NCBI RefSeq assembly: GCF_000224145.3
Contig: NC_020169.2
Coordinates: 832,032 to 896,031, forward strand
Source: Ciona intestinalis
Taxonomy: Eukaryota > Chordata > Ascidiacea > Phlebobranchia > Cionidae
DNA: 64,000 nucleotides
Direction: 5' to 3'
Position numbers and translations under genes: made by a program. Positions 39,851 to 53,081 of the stretch are shown here, piece by piece. Each line of letters opens with the position of its first letter. Positions within the stretch are counted from its first letter, which is position 1. Below the pieces are notes generated by a model. The model made no database searches. It saw only the letters and a list, made by a program, of their open reading frames with translations, and was not told where the DNA came from.

Positions 39851-39883
39851 CTTATATAGCAAGCCTTCACACTTAACCAGTTG
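39851..39883 (-). promoter_or_regulatory. Actin A core promoter: TATA box and E-box
   Basis: On the minus strand TATATAAG (39851-39858) lies about 90 bases before the start codon at 39763, with an E-box CAACTG (39878-39883) about 20 bases further upstream. The same pair with the same spacing is found before gene B. Confidence 0.75.
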
Positions 39884-40643
39884 TTATTATGTGCGAGTAT
39901 TCAAACATCGCTAACCAATGCCATATATGGCAAAGCGTATCGAATGTAACACCTTCATGGTCACACGTATAACTGAACATAAGGCGATGAAGGTTTTCCC
40001 ACGGCTGTTGTTTTATAATAACATAACTCACAGTTTCTGCAATTACATTTTTGATACTACAAAACAGACACTTATAAAAATCCTATAATAATTTTAAAAT
40101 GATAAAAATATACATAGGAAAAATAACGTACAACTTTTTAGTATGCATATATATTATTGTGGGGTAAGATGGGACACCTTTAGTAGAAAATATCAAAATA
40201 TTCTAATCGTGTTTTAAGCAATTAACAACAGTCTATAGGAGTCACGAGGGTACGGTTTCATAATTCTTTTAATGTTCTTTGTTTACTATATACCAAATGA
40301 GAAGAAAAAAGAGAATAAAAATTTGTCTCATCTTCCCTCACCGTAATATATTGTCGGTTAATCATTGGTTTAAACATAATATTTCGTTAATAAATGGTCA
40401 AACCCCAAATCTACCGCTTTTTAAAATCTATTTAATTTCGGGTGCGTGAATCGTCCAGATATAAAGCATAAAATGTCCATATACAACCTTATTTCGATGT
40501 AGATCAGATTATTTACTTGTATTTGTATAAAGGAGAAAAATAGATATTCGACTTTCCATTCCCGCAGTTACAGTGACACATACCATATAAGGTGGCAAAC
40601 AAGCATGTGAGTCACTCTCGACCCTTGCATGGACAGGCGTTAA
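39884..40643. promoter_or_regulatory. Shared spacer between the divergent actin genes
   Basis: About 760 bases between the two E-boxes. It holds one TIR element (40155-40350); the rest is AT-rich without reading frames. Head-to-head muscle actin genes with a shared bidirectional promoter are known in the ascidian Halocynthia (from memory of published work), so this spacer may drive both genes in muscle. That is inference. Confidence 0.55.
40155..40350 (-). mobile_element. TIR element (MITE) between the actin promoters
   Basis: TATTGTGGGGTAAGATGGGA at the left and GTCTCATCTTCCCTCACCGT at the right, internal blocks in reverse order (TACGGTTTCATAATTC then TTCTTTGTTTACTA). Confidence 0.83.
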
Positions 40644-40676
40644 CAACTGGTTAAGTGTGAAGGCTTGCTATATAAG
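40644..40676 (+). promoter_or_regulatory. Actin B core promoter: E-box and TATA box
   Basis: E-box CAACTG at 40644-40649 and TATATAAG at 40669-40676, about 90 bases before the start codon at 40762; a GACGTC palindrome follows at 40678-40683. Sequence from the E-box to the ATG is almost identical to that of gene A in mirror image. Confidence 0.75.
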
Positions 40677-40740
40677 CGACGTCTTGCTTCATTCAAACCA
40701 CACTCGACCAGCTATCACATCTCAGTATATTTCAACGTAA

Positions 40741-42216
<1,476 letters not shown>

Positions 42217-43301
42217 CTTGTTACGAACTATTTTTAACAGTGTGCTTAAGACTTGGAAAGTCGCAAAATTGTATTCTATTAATGCGAAATGCAATAAACG
42301 TTTAAAATCTACTCCTTGTGTGAAACAGCCACTTGTGACTGGATTGAGTTGATCTTGTGCCATATTTTTTGTGGTGCTTCGCTGTGTAATAGGCGGTTGT
42401 TTATGAGTTGTCAATGTGGGATTATTCAAGGCAGTTATGGGAATAACGTATTGTAATAAATATATATGGTATGGTGGGGTAAGATAGTTCATTTTTTTCA
42501 TTTGATTTACTGGTCTCATTTGGTAGCATACAAACGATGTTTTCAGAATTATATCCTACAAAACGTAACCCTATAATTCTTAAAGAGTGTTGTGAATTGT
42601 TCAGGAAATACTGCATTAAGGTACAAGCTGTATCCCATCTTACCCCACAGTATTATATTTTAGAATTTTAACCGTCAGAACTAGTGATCGGTTACTGTAC
42701 GCCTGAAGTTAGAGACTGTAACAGATTATTAAAAATAATTAAAAGAAGGTTCCAGGCTATTTTCTAATGTGAAAGAAAAGGCGCGCGATTATGCGAAAAG
42801 CATCCGTAATGGCACGGATTTTTAAAAAATGCAATAACCCAAAAATAATGCCGTTTTAAACGAAAGAATGTCCTTGTTCATTTAGCTCACTGAGGTCTAT
42901 CTGACATTTAAAAACAAAATTTGACTCTAATTTACCTTAATACAAAAAAGACGAAGTAATTTTGCTTTGATTTTATTCTGTGACAAAATTAAACACAATA
43001 AATATGAAAAAAAACAAATTCAACTAAATCATATGAATTACTCCAGGATAATATACTGCACATTATATCTGATCTTTTTCAAAAAATTGCAGTAACAAAG
43101 TACAACACTCTTCAACTTTTTTGATTTGGTGAGGCTTTAAAGTTGTTGTGAAGAACTCATGCGCCTTGTTTACTTAAAAAGTAAAGTGAGATAAAAAGCC
43201 ATTAAAAATCATTATGCATATCATCATGTTAATTAAACATCGGCGCTGTCACAATTTTTGTAAAAAAATGTTTAGTGTGACAAGTTTGTGTTGTATCCCT
43301 T
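42217..43301. other. Actin B 3' UTR and spacer to the GDPD gene
   Basis: Holds the actin B poly(A) signal (42293-42298), a TIR element (42467-42657) and AT-rich sequence that includes the 3' UTR of the convergent GDPD gene. Nothing else seen. Confidence 0.5.
42467..42657 (+). mobile_element. TIR element (MITE)
   Basis: TATGGTGGGGTAAGATAGTT at the left and TATCCCATCTTACCCCACAG at the right, with a TTTGGTAGCATACAAACGA internal block. Moderately diverged. Confidence 0.78.
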
Positions 43302-44960
43302 TTATTGACCAAAAGTACCAGTATGTAGTTCCATACCCTCAATATCACGGTTGTACGTACCACTGTATAATTGACCAGAAGAATTATTAAACATCTTGTG
43401 ACTGGTCTTTTTATAATTTCTATACATAAAGTAACCTGATATCAAAATGATCATAACACAGACTGCATCTATTGACAACCATATTGCGGTGTATTGTGTC
43501 TGTGTTAAATACCAGCATGGTTGGTTAACATGTAAAAAGCGATTGCTAAAGTCTGTTGTGACAGCCCAAGCTCCAGTACACCACGTCCAACTATAAGCCC
43601 AATAGTCGTTTATGGTGTAAGCAATAACTTGTACTTCATCTGTCATAGATTTATTAATGTATGGAAATTCCATGTTAATTGCATCAAATCCAAAAGATGA
43701 TAAATTTTTGAAATAGGTTCTAGAGACCAATTTGAAGTTTGGAGCTATTTTGTTAACCAGGTCTTGTTGTTCACTGTATATCCAGAACACTTGTGTTTGG
43801 TTAATTCCTGATGTGAGAAGTGATTGTAATGTTATATTAACATAATCACCATGATGTGGATGATCTTTAGGTGGTTTGAACAAATCAAACATTATGCTTG
43901 TGTTGTGCATGGTTGCCAATTGAGCCAATTCGACCAGCAACGGAATTTTTTGCAGCGAAATTTCTTCTTTGTCGGATTTATTTAATGCTCCATTACTAAG
44001 GTATGGGTTGTCATGCAGATACCACTGGCCAGCATTGAGTTGCTGAAGATCTTTCCATGTAAATGTTTCTGCATCATGGTGTTTTCTTGTAGGAAATATG
44101 TCTTTCACATTTGTGGTTCGTTGTAATGTCGGGTCATGCATCAAAAAAGGGACACCATCCAAGGAAATTCGGACATCTGACTCAAAACCATAAACTTGAT
44201 TTTTTGCGGCCTTTTTAAAGCTTAGTATTGTATTTTCTGGCGCTTCTGTAGGAGACCCTCTGTGGCCGAATAACACAGGCTTGTGGCTTTGTAGAGCATG
44301 GTTACCGATACAAGGTGATTTAATAAGTAAAGGAGAAAGACAAAGAAAAATAAATATACTGAAGTAAGCAACAGCAAGAATACTTCGTGTTAGTTTGTTA
44401 TGATAAAGTTTTGCAATGTTCTGTAAGATAAAAAATGAACAAACCCACAGGAGTAGTACACTGATTTGAATAAACCAACCAATTATAGTAAGTGATACTG
44501 CCACTTGATCTAGTAGTTGAGACCAAAACATAAATAGCAATACGTAACCAGCAATTCCTAGACCAGAGGTAATACACACAACTATTTTATGAAACAAACT
44601 CATGTGGAGAGAACGGTGGGGATTTAACAGAACAGACAATAAGCCAGAAATAAACAGTGTAAGAAGGTATGCCACTATTAGTACACTGATGGAAAGTATT
44701 AATATATACCAATTAAACCAGGACCCCAACTGCTCATAAAAGAAATAATTGATAGTATCTACATCATTATTTGTAACACTCCAACTGTAAAGCCATGTCG
44801 TTGAAAATAAAAGAATAAGAATCAAAATAAAGTATGAAAAACTTTCAATAAACACTTCATACTTTGCAGTTTGCCCTGAAGGTTTACATTGGCAACTATA
44901 TATACAAGACGAACATTGTAAAATAGTACACTTCATAACTTGGTAGGGTGAATAATACAA
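43302..44960 (-). CDS. Membrane glycerophosphodiester phosphodiesterase (GDPD2/GDPD5 type)
   Basis: A single uninterrupted exon of 552 codons. The N-terminal half has five clear hydrophobic segments (roughly residues 38-60, 75-108, 125-150, 155-180, 190-212). Then comes an outward-facing catalytic domain from about residue 230 to 465, and a last membrane segment near 490-515. Catalytic motifs of the GDPD family are present: GHRGSPTEAPENT (catalytic His), FESDVRISLDG (metal-binding Glu and Asp) and FLMHDPTLQRTTNV (second His). The topology is that of animal GDE2, GDE3 and GDE6, which cleave glycerophosphodiesters or GPI anchors at the cell surface. The N-terminus has a cysteine cluster (CTILQCSSCIYSCQC). 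The lack of introns is unusual beside its intron-rich neighbours and may mean a retrocopy that took over the function. Start chosen at the first ATG. Confidence 0.92.
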   Translation of the reverse strand: MYYSPYQVMKCTILQCSSCIYSCQCKPSGQTAKYEVFIESFSYFILILILLFSTTWLYSWSVTNNDVDTINYFFYEQLGSWFNWYILILSISVLIVAYLLTLFISGLLSVLLNPHRSLHMSLFHKIVVCITSGLGIAGYVLLFMFWSQLLDQVAVSLTIIGWFIQISVLLLWVCSFFILQNIAKLYHNKLTRSILAVAYFSIFIFLCLSPLLIKSPCIGNHALQSHKPVLFGHRGSPTEAPENTILSFKKAAKNQVYGFESDVRISLDGVPFLMHDPTLQRTTNVKDIFPTRKHHDAETFTWKDLQQLNAGQWYLHDNPYLSNGALNKSDKEEISLQKIPLLVELAQLATMHNTSIMFDLFKPPKDHPHHGDYVNITLQSLLTSGINQTQVFWIYSEQQDLVNKIAPNFKLVSRTYFKNLSSFGFDAINMEFPYINKSMTDEVQVIAYTINDYWAYSWTWCTGAWAVTTDFSNRFLHVNQPCWYLTQTQYTAIWLSIDAVCVMIILISGYFMYRNYKKTSHKMFNNSSGQLYSGTYNRDIEGMELHTGTFGQ

Positions 44961-45763
44961 TAACAGTTAGGTGTTAAACTAAGTTATACAGCTTTAGAAA
45001 TAGTACCACCCAAAACTGATTAAAAGAATGTGTGCTATTTGCACAAATATAACAGTTTCCTTTACATACGACTCATAAAAAAAATATAAAAAAATGAGCG
45101 CCCACTTGTAAAAAAGAGAGTGATGATCTGTTAATGAGTCGTAACTGTTTCCTTTAAACTTTCCCGAAAAAATATTTTTTCAGCGGGGAACCCCCGGTAA
45201 AGCACCGCAGGAAAATGGCGGAAAACGGAAACATCACGCATTAAAATGTGAAAAGTACTTTTTGGAAGATTAAATTGAAATAGTTGAATCTGTATAAAAA
45301 AACTACAATGAAAAGTGTTCGTTGTGTTTTTAAATTCAACATGTTAAGTTCGCATAAAGTAAATTCGTTTGGGTCTATCGAAAAAAATAGTTGCGGATTA
45401 TTTTTATGTTTTAAGTTGTCCACAGAGAAATAATACCAATAACCTGCAACGTGACTTTTTGGTGTTCGACTACAGAGCAAAACGGCATGAGAGTAAAACC
45501 GAATATTTTGATTTCTGGTAAGTTTCTGCATAAATAGTACTTTATTTTTACCTACTCATTTAGGAAATTAGTGGTGCTAGTGAAGAGTCTACCCCCCACC
45601 TCATTTGCTAACCACTAACCCGCTAACCTAGGGGTTAGCAAATAAGGTGGGGGGGGGGAAAGATTCTTCACTAGCACCGAATTAGTTTTGGATACTTGAC
45701 CGTTGTGTGTCAGTAGTATTTTAGTTTTAATATGTGATTTATGTCCAGTGAAACAATCTTCCA
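44961..45763. other. Spacer between divergent GDPD and AK6 genes
   Basis: About 800 bases that should include both promoters. It contains a long imperfect foldback (45573-45678) ending 85 bases before the AK6 start codon. No TATA box is obvious. Confidence 0.5.
45573..45678. repeat. Foldback repeat with arms of about 40-46 bp
   Basis: GGTGCTAGTGAAGAGTCTAC at the left and its near complement ending GAAGA...TTCACTAGCACC at the right; the arms continue through a C-run/G-run pair (ACCCCCCACCT against AGGTGGGGGGGGG) to TTTGCTAACC / GGTTAGCAAA around a loop of about 20 bases. It could be a tiny foldback element, or an RNA hairpin if it lies in the AK6 5' UTR. Confidence 0.75.
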
Positions 45764-47444
<1,681 letters not shown>

Positions 47445-48300
47445 TGGTCAAAGTCACTGATGTATCCAAAGGATATACTAAACCTTTTATTGGAGTTTTC
47501 AGAAAATACCAAAAGCGAGAGTGTTCTGTTAATTATGTGGAAATGAACTGTTGGTATTGTAATTTACAGCCAAATATATTTGGTATTAAGTTTTCATTTT
47601 TTTATTCTTGTTTCCTTTGGTGCTGTTTTGCAAATCGTTCTATGAACTTTTTAAAAAAATGGAATATACGTGGTCTACTTGGTAGACTGTCAAACATTTT
47701 AGTTGCTAAACGTGAGGGAACTTCTGATACTTACGTCATAGGCGTATACATACTTAATATTTTATTCTCATCCGATCTGTTACCCTGCAAACTCACTCAA
47801 ACAGTAAAACTTGAATACAATTTTTAATGAATAACTTTTCGCCATATTGGCTAGATGACGTTACACAGCATGACGTTTTTGTGAAACACATTAGTGGGTA
47901 TACAGAAATGTCGTTCAAAAATCACTGACAAAAACTTAAAAGGTGCTCATGAATAAACGGGGGTGTGATGTATAGGCGTAACAGAGACTATACACGAGTT
48001 ACAGTAAGTTACAGATATGCGTGTACGTTTAGGTTGTAACAATAATCAATAGGTATATACCATACCCTTTCATAAACATTGTCGATTTCCGGAATAGCCT
48101 AAATCGTCTTACGGGACCATTGTTTTTTCTTGGTAATATTGAGTCATACTAAGCTGTATGACTGTATCGCAAAACACAGTAAACGACGAATATTCTTCGC
48201 ACAGTGGGTTAGGGTAACAGGCTGGTAATTTGTGTAGGATTTCGTTGGAGGAGATGCTGGATTATAGAAAATATGTAAAATGTCTTTCACGTTTATACAA

Positions 48301-48484
48301 TAGGTAGGGTAAGATCGAATATCGTTGACACCTAAATACAATGCCTCCTGATTGTGTTTTGGACAATTAATTACCGCTTTAGAGTCGCGGAGCAACGGTT
48401 CACTATTTCTTCAAAATTTTGACCATCAAATGGAACGAAAAATATGGATAATAAACGTGTCTTATCTTACCACACCGTACTATA
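48301..48484 (-). mobile_element. TIR element (MITE), diverged, reverse orientation
   Basis: TAGGTAGGGTAAGATCGAAT at the left and GTGTCTTATCTTACCACACC at the right. Middle blocks are recognisable but diverged. Confidence 0.7.
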
Positions 48485-49028
48485 TGGTGTGTAAATGTGC
48501 CAGGGCGAGAGATTGGTTAATCAACATTGAGTAAAATTCTCGCCAGTTATATATAGATTTAAAATCGTCACTTATTTTGTTGTTGTTTTCCATATAACAT
48601 CATGTTTTCACATAAAATCAAGTTATTACGTTTAAACAAAAGTTTGTATATTATCCTTCAAAATGCGCCCCTGTTTGTTGTTTAATCTGTTATTCCAAGT
48701 CTCATTGTTCAGAAGTTCTTAATATTCCTTTAAATGAATAATATTATGACCGAGAAAGAGTTAAAAGTTGTTTAGAACGTTGGTAACATAACTGATATGT
48801 ATTTTTATTGCGACTACATAAATATAGCGTTACGTTAAAATATCGTGCGCAAAATTAGTTAGCCTGTATCTTTTAGTGCTTTATGTCCACACATTTAGAT
48901 CAGAAGATAAACAAATTAGCAAAAAGTTTGCTGAATCTGAATTCAAGCTTCGTTTTAAGATGAGAAAAACATAAACACCAGTACTGTAATTATAATGGGT
49001 TTTGTTTTAACACCACAGAGTCCGCCCA

Positions 49029-49210
49029 TATAGCAGGATGGGGAAGATGGGACACCCTTTTGTTCAATTTTCTTATGGTAGTAAACTAAGAACGTTCAAA
49101 GAATTATAAAACCTTGTTTTCACGACTTCCATAGATCGTTGTTTAAACCATGATCAGGATGTTTAGTTATTATGTGCTAAGGGTATTTCATGTTCTCCCA
49201 CTCTACTATA
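49029..49210 (+). mobile_element. TIR element (MITE)
   Basis: GGATGGGGAAGATGGGACAC at the left, CATGTTCTCCCACTCTACTA at the right. It ends about 155 bases before the start of the small secreted-protein gene. Confidence 0.8.
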
Positions 49211-49364
49211 TTATCAAGATACGTGTCAGCTTTATTAAGTGAATGCAAGGCAATTACCAGGAACATATCAAAAAATAACAATACAATTTTTCAAGGTAAC
49301 CGAATGTATATTACATTAATTAGGACGAACAGGAAGTTGGGATAATCTAGTAAATAGAATTAAG

Positions 49365-49622
49365 ATGCAATTGATTCATGTTGCTCTGCTGTGCTTCTTT
49401 CTAGCTGTGGACCTATGTTACGGTGGTGTAATCAGATCACAGCGAGATGTCGAATCGGATGTGACAGGTCTTGAAATATACAATGAGCTGGTAAAGAAAG
49501 GGATTTTGTCAACTAGACCTGTTGAGAAGACGTTTCAACCTCGTGAATCGTATGGGCCTCAAGCATTACATAACGCTGCAGTGGTCCAGTATTTGCTGTC
49601 AAACTCACTATTTTTTCAGTGA
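49365..49622 (+). CDS. Small secreted protein, unrecognised
   Basis: A single exon of 85 codons. The first 20 residues (MQLIHVALLCFFLAVDLCYG) form a standard signal peptide with likely cleavage near YG|GV. The mature part of about 65 residues has no cysteine, contains one dibasic site (ELVKKGIL) and several single Arg/Lys positions, and ends in a hydrophobic tail (VVQYLLSNSLFFQ). An AATAAA at 49643-49648, 21 bases after the stop, supports a real short transcript. It could be a peptide-hormone precursor or a structural secreted peptide; I recognise no family. No glycine-basic amidation site is seen, which weakens the neuropeptide idea. Confidence 0.6.
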   Translation: MQLIHVALLCFFLAVDLCYGGVIRSQRDVESDVTGLEIYNELVKKGILSTRPVEKTFQPRESYGPQALHNAAVVQYLLSNSLFFQ

Positions 49623-50021
49623 CGACCGAACATTACCGGACCAATAAATCAAGACTGCTTATACTCAAGAAATTACTTACATACACAAAAGTATTTCGAC
49701 TGCTTATATCCAACAATAAAATCACATAAAATTGACAGGGTATTTATTTGCATCATATTGACAAATTGCTTTTGACAAGACATTTTTTCCTATAACTGAA
49801 GTTATAAACCTGGTCTAAAAAGGGCATACCAATGAAAATCAAAATTTGTTTATGAATATAGAAGGGCTCAAATGTGATGTAAAGATACGACCAAAGTTTC
49901 AAAAAAAGAAACAGCTTTCTGTGCGCTTCTAATAAAAAGGCCGATCAGCCAGTTGATAACATTGGTCCTTTACATGCCCTACTGCAGTTGAATCAGATAT
50001 TTAAAATGAATAACTATGAGA

Positions 50022-50146
50022 TATAGTAAGGAAGATGGGAAACCTTCAGCACATAATATCCAAATATCCTGATCGTGTTTTAAACAATTAACAACTGTCT
50101 ATGGGAGTCGTGAAGAAACTGTTTTATAATTCTTTAAATATTCTCT
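50022..50146 (-). mobile_element. TIR element (MITE), truncated
   Basis: Starts TATAGTAAGGAAGATGGGAA and runs through CAATTAACAACTGTCTATGG and GAAACTGTTTTATAATTC, then stops, so one end is missing. Confidence 0.72.
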
Positions 50147-50342
50147 GACCATAATGTTAATGGTTTTGAAAGCAAAAAAGTTCCTACCGAGAAACTTTGC
50201 TGCAGTGTTAGGATCGACGAATCAAAGTCCCACGCAAGCATTTTAGTTTATTGCATTTATTCAAATGTACGATCAATTTGTTTGGACTTAAATTTTCTTT
50301 CTTACTTTGAAATGAATAGATTTCGCATTACAATAGTACAAT

Positions 50343-50476
50343 ATTACTGTGGGGTAAGATGGGATACTCTTAGCACCCAAATTCCATGTTTCCTATTCGT
50401 GTTTTCAACAATTAACTTTTTACTACCAAATTTAACAAGAAAAGAAAATGAAACCCCATTAAACCCCACCCTAATA
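50343..50476 (-). mobile_element. TIR element (MITE) with internal deletion
   Basis: ACTGTGGGGTAAGATGGGAT at the left and AAACCCCACCCTAATAC at the right, but the middle jumps from CAATTAAC to TTTACTACCAAATT, leaving about 134 bases. Confidence 0.72.
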
Positions 50477-50772
50477 CTTAATTTAAAGGATTTTTGGAAA
50501 GTATTCAGAACATATAGGGGATATGTACATAAAATTACTTAGTCAGCGTAAGCTATATATCCAATAAACAAAGACAAAAACAATACAAAATTTCTTTCCG
50601 CAACAACTATACTGAAACTTAGTCAAAATAGTAAAAACTTCTTTCAAAGGGGTTTAAATTGATATGTATACTGACATTAACGTACAATTTAAAATTGAAA
50701 ATGTGCAACACGCATGCATTTACTCACGCAAGCCAGGTGCAGCAAGTGGTCACAGACGGAAAATCTAATACC

Positions 50773-50959
50773 TATAGTAAGGTAGGGAAAGACGGGACAT
50801 TTTTAGCCCACATTATCTAAATATTCTTTTATCTTTAATAGTTAACAACGGTCTATGAGAGTCATGAGGTTGTTTGGTTTTATAATTCCTTGAATTTTCT
50901 TTGTTTGTATTCGAGAAAATATAATGAATTGGTGTCCAATCTCGCCCCACCCAACTATA
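50773..50959 (-). mobile_element. TIR element (MITE)
   Basis: TATAGTAAGGTAGGGAAAGA at the left, GTCCAATCTCGCCCCACCCA at the right, internal order reversed. Confidence 0.78.
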
Positions 50960-51021
50960 TTATATAGTTATTTTTAATCCATATATACATAATAATATTT
51001 TACCTGTCTCAAATGTTTATA

Positions 51022-52304
51022 CTATTTTATAATGCTCATGTCAACACTGGTCAACAAAAGACCATCCCATGTGACACTTTGGAAAGTTTTGATCAATGGA
51101 CTGATGAATGTAGAGTCAGATTTTTTACATTCGTCTGATTTTTTAAACCACCAGCCGTTTTCTAACTTGCCACACTCTCTGTTTGGTCCTCTGTTTTTTG
51201 TCGAAAACGCAAATCCGTCGAAATTTTCCATGAATTTACCTGTTTATCATATAAAAATGAGTTGGCAATTTGAACTTTGTTAGTTTTAGCATGCCATGTG
51301 GTTTATGAAAAAAATATAAAATTTGTCGAAATGAGTGAGTCGAGTGTTAGGATTGGGTATGGGGGAAAATTTATTATAGCTATACAGTGTTTTCTATCGT
51401 TAAAAATTAGTGCCTAGGGGAATAGTCTTTAACTTAAGAGTACACACTAAGTACACGTCTATTTAGATTTGGTAGACGGCGTAACTAACGTGAAATCATA
51501 AATTAACGATATATATTACGACAAATCTGTACTTATCAAAGCAGGCGCGCCACAATTCCTGTAATCCTTCACCGTCAATTTGTAATCTTCTGGACCATCC
51601 ACTTTGAATTCTCTAAAATGATGTTCAATTTTTTTTTAAATTATGCGGTTGTACTATTGTACACTGATGTGATTAGTATTATATGTACTAATTTCTGCGA
51701 TGCGACATCATACTAATTTCTGCGATGCGATTTTTTATGCTTCGGTTTGCTTCTCAGGCAGTTATAATTTAATATAGTTAAATAACTGCGTTTTTAATGG
51801 TAAAAATATCCTATTTTGTCTTTTTTTTCAAAGTGTCCAATAAATTGCTCCATATAAATATATTTTCATTTCTGTTCTTACTTGTACTCCGAGCAATATA
51901 CTTTTCCAGTGCTCTCCGTAAATTGAACTCGAAGTTTGTATTTATTTGACCCTTTGGTGGCTTGGTACAAATGAAAAAGACCTAAAGAATAGAGAATTTA
52001 GATATTACAATATTAAATATATAGTAAAGTGGGGAAGATGGGATACCTTTTTATTCTATTTTCTGGTGCCATTTGGTAGTAAACACGCCACTCTCTTAGA
52101 CCGCTGTTAATTGTTTAAAAACACGAACCGAATACTTTGATATTAAGTGCCAAATGTGTCTCATCTTCCCCCAGAGTACTATAATTAACATTCTATAGTA
52201 TGTATATATTTATAAGAGTAGCTTTTTTACCAATCCAATATCCAGTTTTCGCATCACTTTTAAATCCGTATTCATAGCGACGAAAGTTCACGTCATTAAA
52301 AATA
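51022..52304 (-). CDS. Fibrinogen-like-domain protein, C-terminal exons
   Basis: Exons on the minus strand: 52231-52304 (continues into a gap), 51882-51981, 51533-51612 and 51022-51239 (stop at 51022). Joined in phase they read NFRRYEYGFK..GYWIG, LFHLYQATKGSNKYKLRVQF, KEFKVDGPEDYKLTVKDYRN, NFDGFAFSTKNRGPN, ENGWWFKKSDEC and VTWDGLLLTSVDMSII. This follows the vertebrate fibrinogen C-terminal domain order (FWLGN, IHLL..YKLRV, FKV..YRL, MKFSTKDRDND, GGWWF, ..W.G). The calcium-site D-x-D after STK is replaced by RGPN, and only four cysteines are visible. Ascidians have many such lectin-like secreted proteins, often linked to immunity. The N-terminal part, including any signal peptide, lies in or beyond the gap. 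Confidence 0.85.
52019..52183 (+). mobile_element. TIR element (MITE) in a fibrinogen-like gene intron
   Basis: ATAGTAAAGTGGGGAAGATG at the left, GTGTCTCATCTTCCCCCAGA at the right; the middle has lost the ATAAAACCGTATCC block. Confidence 0.8.
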
Positions 52305-52804
52305 NNNNNNNNNNNNNNNNNNNNNNNNNNNNNNNNNNNNNNNNNNNNNNNNNNNNNNNNNNNNNNNNNNNNNNNNNNNNNNNNNNNNNNNNNNNNNNNN
52401 NNNNNNNNNNNNNNNNNNNNNNNNNNNNNNNNNNNNNNNNNNNNNNNNNNNNNNNNNNNNNNNNNNNNNNNNNNNNNNNNNNNNNNNNNNNNNNNNNNNN
52501 NNNNNNNNNNNNNNNNNNNNNNNNNNNNNNNNNNNNNNNNNNNNNNNNNNNNNNNNNNNNNNNNNNNNNNNNNNNNNNNNNNNNNNNNNNNNNNNNNNNN
52601 NNNNNNNNNNNNNNNNNNNNNNNNNNNNNNNNNNNNNNNNNNNNNNNNNNNNNNNNNNNNNNNNNNNNNNNNNNNNNNNNNNNNNNNNNNNNNNNNNNNN
52701 NNNNNNNNNNNNNNNNNNNNNNNNNNNNNNNNNNNNNNNNNNNNNNNNNNNNNNNNNNNNNNNNNNNNNNNNNNNNNNNNNNNNNNNNNNNNNNNNNNNN
52801 NNNN
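52305..52804. other. Assembly gap (500 N)
   Basis: Round-number gap. It interrupts the fibrinogen-like gene and may also hide upstream exons of the plus-strand gene that follows. Confidence 0.95.
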
Positions 52805-52808
52805 TTCT

Positions 52809-53012
52809 ATACAGTTGGAGAGGAAAAGATGGGACACCTTTTCATTCTATTTTATCGTCCCATTTGGTAGTAAACGATGAACATTTAGAGAAATATAAAA
52901 CAGTATCGTCACGACTTCAGTTGACCGTTGGTACTTGTATAAAACACGATTAAATTTAGGATATTTGGATATTATGTCCTTATGGTGTCCCATCTTTCCC
53001 CACAGAACTATA
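52809..53012 (+). mobile_element. TIR element (MITE)
   Basis: GGAGAGGAAAAGATGGGACA at the left, GTGTCCCATCTTTCCCCACA at the right, all internal blocks present. Confidence 0.82.
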
Positions 53013-53081
53013 TTCTGGAAACTTTTCTGCTGACAGTTTTAACAGCATATATTAGTGTTTTAACAAATTATTCATATTCAG

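Larger units (their letters stand above)
47445..49364. other. AK6 3' UTR and spacer
   Basis: An open frame of 127 codons at 47444-47827 overlaps the AK6 stop and has no known motif, so it is taken as 3' UTR. Two TIR elements lie at 48301-48484 and 49029-49210. The remainder is AT-rich with nothing recognised. Confidence 0.5.
49623..51021. other. Repeat-rich spacer
   Basis: Holds three TIR copies (50022-50146, 50343-50476, 50773-50959). The open frames here run through these copies and have no coding features. Confidence 0.5.
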
